From contig BLSF01000066.1 in assembly GCA_012862575.1 (NCBI GenBank), positions 162,815-226,814 of the forward strand: DNA of 64,000 nucleotides, written 5' to 3'. Each line of letters starts with the position of its first letter. Position 1 is the stretch's first letter. Both the position numbers and the translations under genes were made by a program. Origin of the DNA: Parietichytrium sp. I65-24A. Lineage: Eukaryota > Sar > Bigyra > Thraustochytrida > Thraustochytriidae. Shown here piece by piece: positions 37,889 through 48,407 of this stretch. The notes under the pieces were generated by a model. The model had not been told where the DNA came from and searched no databases. It worked only from the letters and a program-made list of their open reading frames with translations.

Positions 37889-40800
37889 ATGGGCGACCGA
37901 GGCTACGAAAGTCCCGTCGAGTCTCAGGCGGAGGAGAGGGGATTCTCAACTTTGGCAAGCTTTGAAAATGTCAAGGCCGCAGTGGACGTGGAGCGAAGAC
38001 CGGTTCTCGTTCAGCTGATCCGATTTGTAGACCAAGACGATAAATTTGCAGCGAACAACAGTCTAGAAACGAAAGGGCAAGTCTCAGGCAGTGATGCCTA
38101 CTTTGACGAGCAGCCGCAAGTGAGCAGCGAGGAATGCTTAGTACTCGCGCAGGAAATTGACAGTGACTTGAATGTGACGGATTTGATGCTGTGGCGGCTG
38201 CCTCTGGACTGCAAGCTCGAATGCATCAATGACGAGCTCGTCGCAAGTCGCGCGGAGTGGCAAGAGGTGGTACGTCAGGGCCTTCTCCAAAAGCTGCCAT
38301 TTCTTGAAAATCACAGTGCAATCGAAGAGTGGCGCCGAGATATTTGGATTGAGCAGACATTCACTCGGAACTCAGACTTTCTCCTTTTCCGGGCCGAACT
38401 TCCAGAGAAAGTCTTTGAATTTTTTTTCCACGAAAACGTAAACTTTATAAATCACGACGGTGGCCTGCAGTGTTGGATGTGGCTTCCAGCGTATCTCGAT
38501 CAGGAGAGCCTTGCAGAAGAACATGTAGTGGGAGAATTATCACTCGATCAAGAGGTTGTTGCAGATGAGCATGTAGTGAGAGTCCATCCCGATGTCCGCA
38601 ATGCCTTCCTGATCAAGGAGACCGCGGACAAAGGAGCTTGGAAAACTGCTCTTCAGGAAGCCTTGGAAACTGTTTGGGGTTTTTCCAGGAGGGTGGCGGC
38701 AGAGCTACTAGAAGATATGAAGCCTGGGGATTGCTGCTCCAATAACAGCTTGCTTTCTCTGCTTCGACTTATCGCGAGGAAGGTAGTAGTAAGCGATTTA
38801 GAGAGCCTTCATGATGACATCCTGTGTGCGATCCTGCTTCAATTCGTCCCCAGTCGGGAGCGGCAGTGGCCACCGAATAGAAAAATCAGAGTTCGTGCAG
38901 CAATACCTAGGGGAGAGAGCGATTGCCTGTATCTCACCTGTGCTGCGCTTGATACGTTCGAGCGCATGCAAGTAGTTGGCCCGCAAAAGTTTTCTTTAGC
39001 TGGCCGCGAAAAGAGTCTCCGTACGTTTTTACTCAAGCTCAATTCATTGAGAGAAGCTTTTGGTTCTATTTGCTCAGAGAACTCTCGCACAATAGTCCAA
39101 GGAGGATTTGCCGCCGCCGAGATTGATTTCAAGTATCGCTCAAGCTCCAGCTTACTCGCAGCTAAAACTTCCAAGTCGCCCGAGCTGTCGAGTTGGGATC
39201 ACCACATGAAGCTCGATACTCTTGAAGCAGTATTGGATTCCTCAGCAACTAGTCCCATCTCGAGCTCGGTTGAAGAGCTCGTTGACCACCTGTTCTCTAT
39301 GCATCGTTTCAAGGATGAAAAGCCATTGAGCTGTGCGCTTCTTGGTGCTGAAGGTTACGACTTGAAAAAGTGCTGCCTTGCGATGGGAGAATTTTGGGGA
39401 GAGGAAGCTTCATCGATGGTAGTAAGAATAACAGGAAAGGGCCTGAGGGTTGCGGATTACTTTGAGGAATTGGCACAGACCTTGTATGACGATGACGATG
39501 GCAATCAGAGCAAATTGGTCATCCCATGCACTCCAGCGTACGGCAATTTGGAGGCACGACATGTTGTCGTAAATTTGCACGGGACCGGAGTGTGGATACA
39601 CGAGCCTCCGGAGCAAGTACTGATTCGGCCGCTCCTGAACGACCACGCAAGCTTAGAAACGAGTATTGTACGAAAATATATTGGGCCACTGGGTGATCGT
39701 GCTCATGCGGACGATGCAGAGAAAGAGAGCTGCGAGAGGGACTTATTTAAGCTCCTGAGGGAACTAGCCTATGGAGACATGTCAGCTCCACGAGACCTGC
39801 CAGACCTAGGAGTGAGTAGAAGAGACCCAATCCTAGAGACGGCTTGGCGCACGATCCAGGCCATCCGGGCCAGTGCAGGCAGCCTTTGTTCAAATCTGAA
39901 AGAGTCGTCTATTTTGCATGGTGGTCTGCTTTTCCATTACGTGAATTTCCTTTGCTCTCCTCCTGCAAAGGCAGTCGGAAATCGGGGTGTCCGTAAGGTT
40001 GCGCTTATGGCGGCACTATTCCAAAGCGTTGCCATGACACACTGTTTGAAGGGGTCAGGGTTCTTGGAAAGGGCTCGCCGGTGTCAAGATATTGTGGATG
40101 TAGACTCTGAGAGGAAAATAATCGCTATGCTAGAGGCTGAGCGAATCCGCGACATGGAGCGTAAAAAGGCAATATTCGCTATTGGCTCAGAGTTGAAGCA
40201 CTTTCAGGACATTGCCAATCAGAAGATTCGATCTGTTCAAGTACATACAATCGACATTCCTGCGGTGTCTTCTGGAATGGATCAAGATCCTGAAGATTCA
40301 ACGGAGAATGAATGGCAAAGCAAAGCGGCTGAATTCGACCGAAGGAACGTTTTTATCCTGATGCTTGCTATCCAAGACGAGCTTAGAAAGCTAAGGGAAC
40401 ATACACCTGCTGCAGGGGTGTATGCGGACGCAGAAAGGTTGGATGAAATGCTCGAAACGCGCATTGAACTGGAAGAAATTCTGCCAAAGTTACCCTTGCT
40501 TCAAGTTAATCAGGCGTCAGAAACAGCCAATAACCCTCGCCGCCTCATTTCGAGCCTTGTGAAGCTGGAACAATTTGAAGAGAAACAAACAAATCTACGC
40601 GAGCTGTCTAGTGATGTGCTCTTTTGTATGATGCTGAGACAGCGTTCGAGAGTCGAGGACGACCCATTTCGCGAAAAACATGCCAGCCGAATTCAGAAAA
40701 TGATGATTTCGAGCTTGTATCGGAGTAGTGCTACCCAAGGCTTTTGTGTGGGAGAGCGTACACTGATAAAGTTGCGAGGCATGTTTCCCAAGTCTATCGA

Positions 40801-43558
40801 CCCCGTAACTTCACGGAGGGTGGTTATTGTTGGGGAGGCGGGCTCCGGCAAGACGATATGGCTTAAAAAGCTTTCGATGGCAGTGCTTGAGGATGCATAC
40901 CGCTCGGAGAGTGAGGACTGGCTGATTCCCTTGTTTATAGAAGCGGATACGTTTGCCGGAATTGCGGTGCAGAACCAAGGGCAGGCGAGGGATGCGCTCT
41001 CGGCGTATTTTGAAACGCAGCTTGGAGCTCATTCCCGAAGACGCGAGTTCTTCCAACATGCATTGGATACCGGTCGTGCTGTGATTGTGCTAGATGGGCT
41101 TGATGAAGTACCCGTTGCTGAAACGCAAAACGGGCATGGTGGGAAAGGTGCAGATGGGGGTGCTCTACAAGAGTGCCTTCGTTGGCTTGCCGCGTACTTA
41201 AAAAGTCGCTTTGAGCTACGAGTGATTATATCCATGCAGGCAAGCACATTGGACTCTCATAGAGAGTGGCTTACGGCAAATCAATTTCGCACTTGCGAAA
41301 TGCCGCCATTGAATGAAGCTCAAGTCATGGAACTTGTCAGTGTAGCAATCGGAGGCTCCGCAACTGCATTCAGCCGGAAAAGTGGGGTGTTCGCAAGTCA
41401 AACGACTTCTTCGAGAACGGCGCAAGATATGGAATTTCTCACGAAGAGGATTCAGCAAACTATTGACAGCCTGTTTGTCCCGAAATTTTCAAAGGCAACG
41501 AGGAATCCCTTCCTTCTGACTCTTCTCTCTCACTATTATTGGAGAGTTCCAGACACAATTAACGTTGTTCCCACAGACTTCGCCTGCAGTAGGATTCCGT
41601 GGTTGAATAGAGCATTGAGTCTGCACGCAATCCAAGTAAGCCAATACCGCATCCTAGAGCAGCTGATGAACTTTATTCAATATCGTCAATTAAAGGAAGG
41701 AAGGGAGGCGAGAGACAAGGCTCTCCAAGAGTCCAGGGGCGAGGAAAGGAGTGCTCATCAAAAGACATCATCTACAGGTTCGAAAGCTGTAGATGTATTG
41801 GACACGATTTGCAGAATCGCTCTGACCATGTGTCGCATAAAATCTCGTGGGCTATCCAACTTGGAACAACGTTCATTTAACGCCAGGAATTATTCCGATG
41901 AGGACTCGGTTTTAATCAGTGAAGATGCTTGGAACAAGATCGAAAAGGGGGTTGCAAAGAAGTCCATTAGTGTTCTTAAATTGGAGTTGGGTGGCGTGGA
42001 GGAGGACGACAAAAAGGAGAGACCGTGTCGACTAAAGTTTACACATTTCATGTTGCAGGCGCACTACGCCGCAATGAAAGTCATTGAGACACTTCAGACG
42101 CTTTCTTCTCAGTTCGATCGCTGGCGCCTGGAAAGGTATATCGTATCCGTTTTTGGGGGGTCTCTGCTCTGTGACCCTTGGTGGCACCCGGTGTTCTTCA
42201 ACATCTGTGACGGGTTGTATGGAGACCCTCTTCTTGACGTTGTATTTCAGGTCCTCTTTGCGCCAACCGAGAGCGCTGTCGGAAGTTCTACGAGAGAAGC
42301 TTTCGGAAGCATATGGGTCGGAGCGGGATCTGCTGGGAGCACCTCATGTGCACAGCAAGTTGCGCGGCACTGGGGAGGAATTCTAAAATACTTTGGTATT
42401 CACAGAGAAAATTTTAGCGGCGATCTGAGAGACAAATCTGGAAACACTTGCCTCATGCTCGCTTGCAGGAATGGCCATGTTGCGTTTGTCACAATGTATT
42501 TAGAGTTTTTTGTGCACATTGGGAGTGGCCATGATGCACGGCTCGAGAAAAATCACTGTGGTCACACCCCGGCTCAAATTTGTCAAATTTTCCGCGCACC
42601 ACAATGTCTTCGCCCTCTAATGCGCACCATCGGTGACGGAGCGATGCTTGCGGAGTCGCAAAGTAGACTTCCGGAGATTATTGCTGCAGCAAAGGCTGAC
42701 AACATGCGGAAGGTGAAGGCCATCCTGGACCAGGATCCAGAATCTGTTTACCATCAGTCCAACACGAGGATGACTGCGATTATGTGGGCCGCAGCTCTTG
42801 ATAATGTTGGCATCGTGAAGCTTTTGGCACAACGAGATTACAGAAAGGCAACTACATCGAACAGTACAGAAGAGCCTTTCAACTGCCTCTCATTTGCCGT
42901 CGAGAATGACTCCGTCTCTTGCGTCAAATGGCTCATCGAGATGGAAGGTATGAATGTGAACTCGAGTACGCGAAATCTGTCATCTGGCGGAGACTCCCTT
43001 GCGACCACTGCCATCGCTTTTGGTTTCCAGCACACGTTTCAAATACTTTTTGAGAATGGTTGCGATTTTTCGTTTGCGTTTCTAACTGCACTTCGTCAGC
43101 ACAATCTTGAAGTCGTGGACCAGATCATTCGTTGCGGGAGTGTAAACCCGAATTTGAGGCTAGAAGACGAGCCATTGGTAGCCTATGCGGCAAGATACGG
43201 GCACCATGGAACTATTCGCGTCCTGTGCGAACGCGGGGCAGACCCGAATGTATCTTTCGAGTCCCAGTTCGGCACATCCCCTCTGCTGGTTGCTGCAGCA
43301 TGCGGGAACCTCAGATGCGTACAGGAACTCGTGCGATTTGGCGCGGACCCCCATGCCAGAATGCAAGGAAACAGCGGGATGAGCGGGTATTCCGCTTTGG
43401 ATTTGGCGTATCGATTTATAGAAAGCCCGCATAAACTCGCTCAGATGGAGGAGTTGCTTTTCGCGCTAGATGTCAAGCCGAACGTACAGTTGGTCAATTC
43501 AAGACGGCCACGCTCCCCTGTGAACAGGTTTTCCGGGCCAGGGGTCCAGCCACTCTAG
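37889..43558 (+). CDS. NLR-like STAND protein: degenerate APH-like region, NACHT, ankyrin
   Basis: 1,889-aa intronless gene, first ATG 37889. NACHT NTPase: Walker A GEAGSGKT (982-989), Walker B VIVLDGLDEVP (Asp at about 1068) with the NACHT-type extra acidic residues, then a helical region ending FTHFMLQAHYAAMKV (about 1384), the counterpart of the FxHxxxQEFLAA motif that closes STAND modules. Ankyrin repeats follow (about 1511-1850), for example GNTCLMLACRNGHVAFV, YAARYGHHGTIRVL and GADPNV. The first 980 aa match no obvious effector domain. They contain two similar blocks (about 300-415 and 508-690) whose spacing and motifs (SSILHGGLLFHYVNF, RTIVQGGFAAAEIDF) look like APH-type kinase folds that have lost the catalytic Lys and Asp. 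Likely an intracellular oligomerising sensor. Similar in layout to the protein encoded at 52425-61196. Confidence 0.9.
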   Translation: MGDRGYESPVESQAEERGFSTLASFENVKAAVDVERRPVLVQLIRFVDQDDKFAANNSLETKGQVSGSDAYFDEQPQVSSEECLVLAQEIDSDLNVTDLMLWRLPLDCKLECINDELVASRAEWQEVVRQGLLQKLPFLENHSAIEEWRRDIWIEQTFTRNSDFLLFRAELPEKVFEFFFHENVNFINHDGGLQCWMWLPAYLDQESLAEEHVVGELSLDQEVVADEHVVRVHPDVRNAFLIKETADKGAWKTALQEALETVWGFSRRVAAELLEDMKPGDCCSNNSLLSLLRLIARKVVVSDLESLHDDILCAILLQFVPSRERQWPPNRKIRVRAAIPRGESDCLYLTCAALDTFERMQVVGPQKFSLAGREKSLRTFLLKLNSLREAFGSICSENSRTIVQGGFAAAEIDFKYRSSSSLLAAKTSKSPELSSWDHHMKLDTLEAVLDSSATSPISSSVEELVDHLFSMHRFKDEKPLSCALLGAEGYDLKKCCLAMGEFWGEEASSMVVRITGKGLRVADYFEELAQTLYDDDDGNQSKLVIPCTPAYGNLEARHVVVNLHGTGVWIHEPPEQVLIRPLLNDHASLETSIVRKYIGPLGDRAHADDAEKESCERDLFKLLRELAYGDMSAPRDLPDLGVSRRDPILETAWRTIQAIRASAGSLCSNLKESSILHGGLLFHYVNFLCSPPAKAVGNRGVRKVALMAALFQSVAMTHCLKGSGFLERARRCQDIVDVDSERKIIAMLEAERIRDMERKKAIFAIGSELKHFQDIANQKIRSVQVHTIDIPAVSSGMDQDPEDSTENEWQSKAAEFDRRNVFILMLAIQDELRKLREHTPAAGVYADAERLDEMLETRIELEEILPKLPLLQVNQASETANNPRRLISSLVKLEQFEEKQTNLRELSSDVLFCMMLRQRSRVEDDPFREKHASRIQKMMISSLYRSSATQGFCVGERTLIKLRGMFPKSIDPVTSRRVVIVGEAGSGKTIWLKKLSMAVLEDAYRSESEDWLIPLFIEADTFAGIAVQNQGQARDALSAYFETQLGAHSRRREFFQHALDTGRAVIVLDGLDEVPVAETQNGHGGKGADGGALQECLRWLAAYLKSRFELRVIISMQASTLDSHREWLTANQFRTCEMPPLNEAQVMELVSVAIGGSATAFSRKSGVFASQTTSSRTAQDMEFLTKRIQQTIDSLFVPKFSKATRNPFLLTLLSHYYWRVPDTINVVPTDFACSRIPWLNRALSLHAIQVSQYRILEQLMNFIQYRQLKEGREARDKALQESRGEERSAHQKTSSTGSKAVDVLDTICRIALTMCRIKSRGLSNLEQRSFNARNYSDEDSVLISEDAWNKIEKGVAKKSISVLKLELGGVEEDDKKERPCRLKFTHFMLQAHYAAMKVIETLQTLSSQFDRWRLERYIVSVFGGSLLCDPWWHPVFFNICDGLYGDPLLDVVFQVLFAPTESAVGSSTREAFGSIWVGAGSAGSTSCAQQVARHWGGILKYFGIHRENFSGDLRDKSGNTCLMLACRNGHVAFVTMYLEFFVHIGSGHDARLEKNHCGHTPAQICQIFRAPQCLRPLMRTIGDGAMLAESQSRLPEIIAAAKADNMRKVKAILDQDPESVYHQSNTRMTAIMWAAALDNVGIVKLLAQRDYRKATTSNSTEEPFNCLSFAVENDSVSCVKWLIEMEGMNVNSSTRNLSSGGDSLATTAIAFGFQHTFQILFENGCDFSFAFLTALRQHNLEVVDQIIRCGSVNPNLRLEDEPLVAYAARYGHHGTIRVLCERGADPNVSFESQFGTSPLLVAAACGNLRCVQELVRFGADPHARMQGNSGMSGYSALDLAYRFIESPHKLAQMEELLFALDVKPNVQLVNSRRPRSPVNRFSGPGVQPL

Positions 43559-43895
43559 TCTGGTGTACACTGAATTGAGAGTGGGTTATGCGTGTGCAAT
43601 TTACCGATTTTGCAGTGGACCTGGACACGTCTACCTTTAAAATGAAGATTTCCATGCCAAACACTTTGAAACAAGTTCTTTCTTGAAAGCAGATCAATCA
43701 ATAGAGAACGGTAACAATTGTTATAATTTAAGTGAACAGGGAACGCCCAAATTTGAAATTGTACGGATAGGAAGCAAAAAGGCCAAGAGCTTGGGGTCCA
43801 TAAGCCGAAGTATATCCGATTATTGCGTGGGAACAGTCGTGGTACGCATGAAATGCAAAAGTCTAAGAGCCTGTCTTTGAGAAAGCCTTTGCTCA
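43559..43895. other. Convergent 3' intergenic region
   Basis: About 340 bp between the stops of the NACHT-ankyrin gene (+) and the protein kinase gene (-). Nothing recognised. Confidence 0.5.
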
Positions 43896-44957
43896 CTATG
43901 AGAAAGGGGGGTGCAGCCCTTCGAGAATTTCCGCGAGTTTTAGACTGGAGTTTGTGAAATACGGCTCGGCAAAAATTTGGTTAAACCCCCCTGCGTAGCC
44001 AAGACGGTTCTGTTGGACAGGGTTGAGGAGTTTCAGGAGGATTAGTTCCAGCTCATACGTCTCGCAGGGGTCCTGAAGAAGGCGTTGTTGCACCGGAACT
44101 GTGCAGACATCCCTGGCGATATCCTCTGGGGAGTCGGCCTCCCACGGAAGATATCCCATGTGCAGCTCGAACATGATGACTCCGAACGACCACCAGTCTA
44201 CTTCTTCTCCGTAGCTCTCGCGCTTGAGCTTTTCAGGCGATGCGTAGTAGGCTGTGCCCGCCCACATGGGACAATCTGGAGATGGGTTGTCCATGAAAAG
44301 ACTGTCGTCCTCCAAATCAACTGCGCACCCAAAGTCCAAGAGCCGTATGTGCCCATCACTGCGCACCCCAATGTTTTCAGGCTTTATATCGCCGTGAACA
44401 ATTCGCAAACGCTCATGCAGATACTGTAACGCGGAGCCAAGCTCACCCAAGCACATCCGACACTCACTGTAGCTGATAGCTTGCTCCTCCATCAAGGTGA
44501 ATAAGTCGCCTCGGTCGCAGAGTTCTACACATAGGGCCGAAAAGTTTTCTTGAAGGTGGTAGAAAAGCATTTCGATCACAAATGGGAAGCCAGAAGCTCT
44601 TTTTAAGAACTTGGTTTCTCTCTCAGCGCATTTTTGATCGTACTTGGAGGTCGAAACCTTGAGCACGACGGCTCTCCGCGAGCCACCGAGGTGGGAAGTG
44701 CTCCCTACAAACACTGTCGAGAAACCTCCGAAAGACAGCTGCCTCGCATTCGTCAAAAATGACTTTGCAATTTCAACATGCGCCTCACCCATGCTCGAAG
44801 CCGAAGGTTCGAGCCCTTGAAGAGCCCTCGCAAATTCAACCAATGTCTGATATGGAACTGCCGCGGCCAAAGCTGCTCCGGTGGAAGTTTGCCCCATTGA
44901 ATGTATACGACATCGTATTGCTGGTACGATACGCAGAAGTTCTACACCTACGACCAT
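43896..44957 (-). CDS. Small Ser/Thr protein kinase, non-RD
   Basis: 353-aa kinase that is almost all catalytic domain. Gly-loop LSFGGFSTVFVG, Lys in VVLKVSTSK (about 100), catalytic loop IVHGDIKPENIG (about 187), DFGCAVD (about 207), activation-segment end AGTAYYASPEKL, and DWWSFGVIMFELHMGYLPW. The DWWSFGV/GYLPW pattern is AGC-like. All catalytic residues are present, but the Arg before the catalytic Asp is Gly (HGD), making it a non-RD kinase. Start: ATG 44957 has the better context (GCA before, G after). The next Met (44897) would give MGQTSTGA, a good N-myristoylation signal, so a membrane-bound shorter form is possible. It lies between two giant NLR-like genes; a functional link is only inferred. 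Confidence 0.9.
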   Translation of the reverse strand: MVVGVELLRIVPAIRCRIHSMGQTSTGAALAAAVPYQTLVEFARALQGLEPSASSMGEAHVEIAKSFLTNARQLSFGGFSTVFVGSTSHLGGSRRAVVLKVSTSKYDQKCAERETKFLKRASGFPFVIEMLFYHLQENFSALCVELCDRGDLFTLMEEQAISYSECRMCLGELGSALQYLHERLRIVHGDIKPENIGVRSDGHIRLLDFGCAVDLEDDSLFMDNPSPDCPMWAGTAYYASPEKLKRESYGEEVDWWSFGVIMFELHMGYLPWEADSPEDIARDVCTVPVQQRLLQDPCETYELELILLKLLNPVQQNRLGYAGGFNQIFAEPYFTNSSLKLAEILEGLHPPFS

Positions 44958-46324
44958 TGCAGCAACGGCGCTATTTCATTTGACCCAGCCTCCTCGAGCA
45001 GTCCAAGGTTTCCTGGGGCCCTAGGTTCTTCTCGTGCATCGTAACTCGTGGAAATGGTATGCGTAGACTTCTCCAATAGAGGTATTTAGAATTTGTTTTC
45101 CGGAGGTATCTGAGGCAAGTGTATACTAATGAATGCGTGCCGCCCAGTGCACGGTATTCTCGTGGAGGTATCAATTTACTAAATTAGCCCCCCCCGCCCC
45201 CCGTCTTTAAAGAAAGAAATGTTCAGTTTTCTTCGTGTTCCTTCCACTTTCAGCAGCGTAATGCTAGAGAAAGAAGCAGATCACGCATATCAAATTACAC
45301 AGGTGTTTTTCACAGTCTGACAAAGGAAAGCTAGATTGCTTTCTTTGCTTTCCACAATCTTGATTGAAAGCATGCCATAGGCATGGACTCTTACAGGCAG
45401 ATTTACAGTTTTGCAAAAAAAAGCTATTTGTTAAAGGTTTGCTCTCCTTGCTTCCCGCAAACTAGTCCAGCCGAAGCAAACTTCTTTTGCAAGTGTCATG
45501 AGATCGGGCTGCTACCAACTGAAACATCTGGAGAGGGTTGTCGGTCTACGCTCTTGATTCGAATTCGTGCAGCCGGGTAATTCTTGTGGTCTTCATTTGT
45601 TTGCGGCCCTTGCATCCAGGAAGCAACATGCTTTAATAAAATATATTTGACAACAAGAGACGAGATTGGAAATAAACAACGTGGATTCTTGGGTCTGTGA
45701 GCTGTCCAGTTTCACGAGATCTCCGCTCCACCGGAGATGCTACACTTTTCTGCGTACTGAAGTCAGCGGAGAATGAGTAGTAAAGTATCGGCCAAAGCAA
45801 AAGGCCAAAGCAAAAGCTTTGCAACTTGCAGCAGCAAAGGCGATGACTTCACCACCTGCTGGTTTCAGTCCCTCTCGCATTTCTCTAGAATGAACGGATA
45901 GAACTCCCTTAAGCTTCTTGGAGCCAATCTCCATGCTCTCGAAAAATGGAGAAAAATTTGCGCCAGGCAATCATCGAAAACAAAGAACATGATACTGGTA
46001 CTGACAGTGAGTACGGATACAGGGCACCAACACTCAATTCGATAGCGGGAAGCCCAGTGACTAGCTAGGGATAGACATGCACCCTTCTACTGTACCGTGC
46101 CGTCGTTGGGGGACTATTACCGATATCGTGCTCTTACGGAGCACCTATGCAGAAGAATAGGCCTCGATGTATACTTTGAAACCGCAAACTGGATGCCTGC
46201 TGCCCAAATCCATGTTTTCTGAAAGGGACATTCAGAGGACGTTAATGGGTGCCCTAGATCCCACACCACCATCAGGTCTGGGGACGTAAGCATTGAGAGA
46301 GGCGCAAGTATTGTTACGACCACG
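44958..46324. other. Intergenic, no gene recognised
   Basis: About 1.4 kb upstream of the kinase gene and before the duplicated block. It includes a C-run at 45187-45201. No coding signal on either strand. Confidence 0.5.
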
Positions 46325-46354
46325 AGGCTTGGGAAAGACCTGCCCCACAAGGTA

Positions 46355-46867
46355 TTACCAGATATACCAGAACAGCATTGCAAGTGAGCAGCGCTGTTTT
46401 CTTACGTCTTCTATTTTCTTGTTTTTCAGCTTTTTACTTTTCAAGAATTGTGGGAGTTTCTCCTGGCCTTGCTTGTCTGCTCGAGCTAGTATGGTACACA
46501 GCTTCCCGTACCGATCGAAGCCTGCCTTGATTACATGTGGGGCAGAGAGAACCTTGAGAGGGAGGGAACATTTGGCTTTGGAGGAGTCAACTTTTCTTTC
46601 TTTCTTGCGATTCTGATGACCTGCGGGGCTGGGAACCTTGAAAGGGAGTGAAGATTTGGCACAAGAGGAGGCAGCTTTTCTTTTCTTGCTTGGGAACAAG
46701 CCGAGTGCGCCTGCCGTCTTCCTTAGTTGCCATGTCGTTGTGAGCCCCGGGAACAGGAGAAGGGAAAGACGTTGTTGGCTTCTTGCTGTTGGCGTCGTCT
46801 TGGCATGTCTTGAATGTCTTGGCCCTGACCTCCAGCTACTAGGCGAGCTAGTGCTGCGAGGCCTCAC
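46355..46867 (-). other. Open frame of unknown status in the duplicated block
   Basis: 170-codon frame without an ATG near its start, repeated at 48438-48950. It encodes a Lys/Ser-rich basic product with an internal repeat (KRKAASSCAKSSLPFK, then KERKVDSSKAKCSLPLK). The two copies differ by at least one Val/Ala change and silent changes. It could be an exon of a nuclear protein, but no splice partners were established. Confidence 0.3.
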
Positions 46868-47310
46868 TTTACTGCGCAGGATTGGAGGTGCTTAGACTTG
46901 CTGAGAGTTGGCAGAAAGAAAAAATGAAATCTCCGAATTTTCCTGTGAAACCAGAAGAATGCGCTCCTTGCAAGTGTTGGATCAAGCTTTTGAACAGCTC
47001 TATCACGACAGGTTTGGGAGCTTGTCACTCCTCGTCGTCTCAAGTTGTGTTTATATTTTGATCAGCTTCCACACTTCAAGTTGCAAAGCAATTTTCACCT
47101 CCTCCTGCTTTGATGAGACAAGGAAAGGATCAGAGAAACTAAGAAAGCTGTATGTAATCAATTGTATTCAAAGGTGTTTACAAGAGAAGCGTGAGACAGC
47201 TTCTGCTGAGAAATTTCGTGGAGGTGTACGAGAGAGCCTGCGATTGTGGAAACAAACCGAATAAATTAGCTTCATCGCTACGAGCCGTAGCAGGCAACAC
47301 TCCCACCCCA

Positions 47311-47776
47311 TTACAAAAGCTCAGGATTCCACTCCTCAGGCTGCATTCGAAAATAGTGCTCCACAGTCTTTGTTCTGCAAGAGACAGCCATCACATCAAT
47401 AGGGCCGGTAGTTGCCAAGTGGAGTGCTCCCCGGCTGTCACAGAAAAGAAAAAGTTTTCGAAACCCCAGATTGCACGCTCTTTTGCGAGCCGTCTCGATG
47501 CGCATCTGGGCTGAGGGTGCCCGGTCCACTCAGAATAAGTGCTAAAAGACCTTAAAAGCAAGCTCACACTTTTGGGAGGCTGTTTGTTGCCATCAGCCTC
47601 GCTCGCCTTGCCATTCCCATCCCGGGGTTTGATGCAGCTTGTTGTGGCATGGCCAGGAACTGGCTGCTCTGCGAGTGTGCGAGGCCATCGTCCGTTGACA
47701 CCACATGCAAAGGGGACTCTGGCCGCTCCCTCACCAACGCCTTGCCAGCCGCGGACATCATTCTTCTGCCCCCCAT
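47311..47776 (-). pseudogene. Possible gene or retroelement fragment, two short frames
   Basis: Two minus-strand frames (47776..47564, starting ATG; and 47529..47311), repeated at 50054..49842 and 49807..49589. The second encodes LFLFCDSRGALHLAT followed by SCRTKTVEHYFRM. In order and spacing this recalls the RNase H part of Ty1/copia polymerases (CDN/S..A..LA, then RTKHI.. YHF). A GTGTGAG donor and CCCAG acceptor could join the frames in phase 0, but a stronger-looking donor two bases on does not fit. Treat as a decayed copia-like remnant or an unrecognised small gene; evidence is weak. Confidence 0.3.
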
Positions 47777-48406
47777 GGTAGTTCCCGACCTCGAGTGAGT
47801 CGGATGTCTATGATATACCTATCGACGCAGCGCCTCTAATTGACTTGTGCGAAGTAATCACCAAGTGCTGCTTGCGTGTGCCTTTCGGTGTTTGACGATT
47901 GACGTTTGGGAACTGCAGCACTGGAGCAACTACGTTCGGTTCTCCTGTCTCCCACTGTGGCCAAGCTTGCTGTTGAGGTAAAGTAACACAACTTGTAAGC
48001 TGGGCTATGCTGCGGCCAAGGCCAGTCTCCCGATCCTCCCAGCGCAAGATACTTGGGTTACTTATGGTTACTTCTTCAAGTTGAATAAAAGCAACCACGT
48101 TGACCCTTGCGCTCTATGCGTCTAATAAAATAACTAAAATAACAAGATTTAGAGCACAAGCAGCGTCTTGAAATGTCTTGAAGCGTAGAGCGACTCTCAA
48201 GTCACACAGTGCGCAGATGTCTGCAGCATTTGAGAGACTCGCCAGGCGCGCTCGGGCACACACACACGCACGCACTCCAGGAAGCTCTGATTCGCAGCGG
48301 TAGAAGTGGCAGAGAAAAACAATAAGTTTACTGTTCGCTCGTGGTTTACTTTCCCGTCTTCCATTTCATTTCAATGAGCGATTGATTGAGGTTGAACATG
48401 GTTGAA

Positions 48407-48407
48407 N
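48407..48407. other. Single N, scaffold join
   Basis: One undetermined base exactly between the two copies of the 2.1-2.3 kb duplication. The pattern fits an assembler placing a minimal gap between overlapping but unmerged contigs. Confidence 0.9.

Larger units (their letters stand above)
46325..48406. repeat. Large direct duplication, copy 1 (2,082 bp)
   Basis: Begins AGGCTTGGGAAAGACC and ends GGTTGAA at the base before an N. It is nearly identical to 48408-50693 except for about a dozen substitutions, a 196-bp segment missing here (at about 47114) and a 9-bp segment missing here (near 48342). The exact abutment at an N suggests the end of one contig overlapping the start of the next rather than a true tandem duplication. 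Confidence 0.95.
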
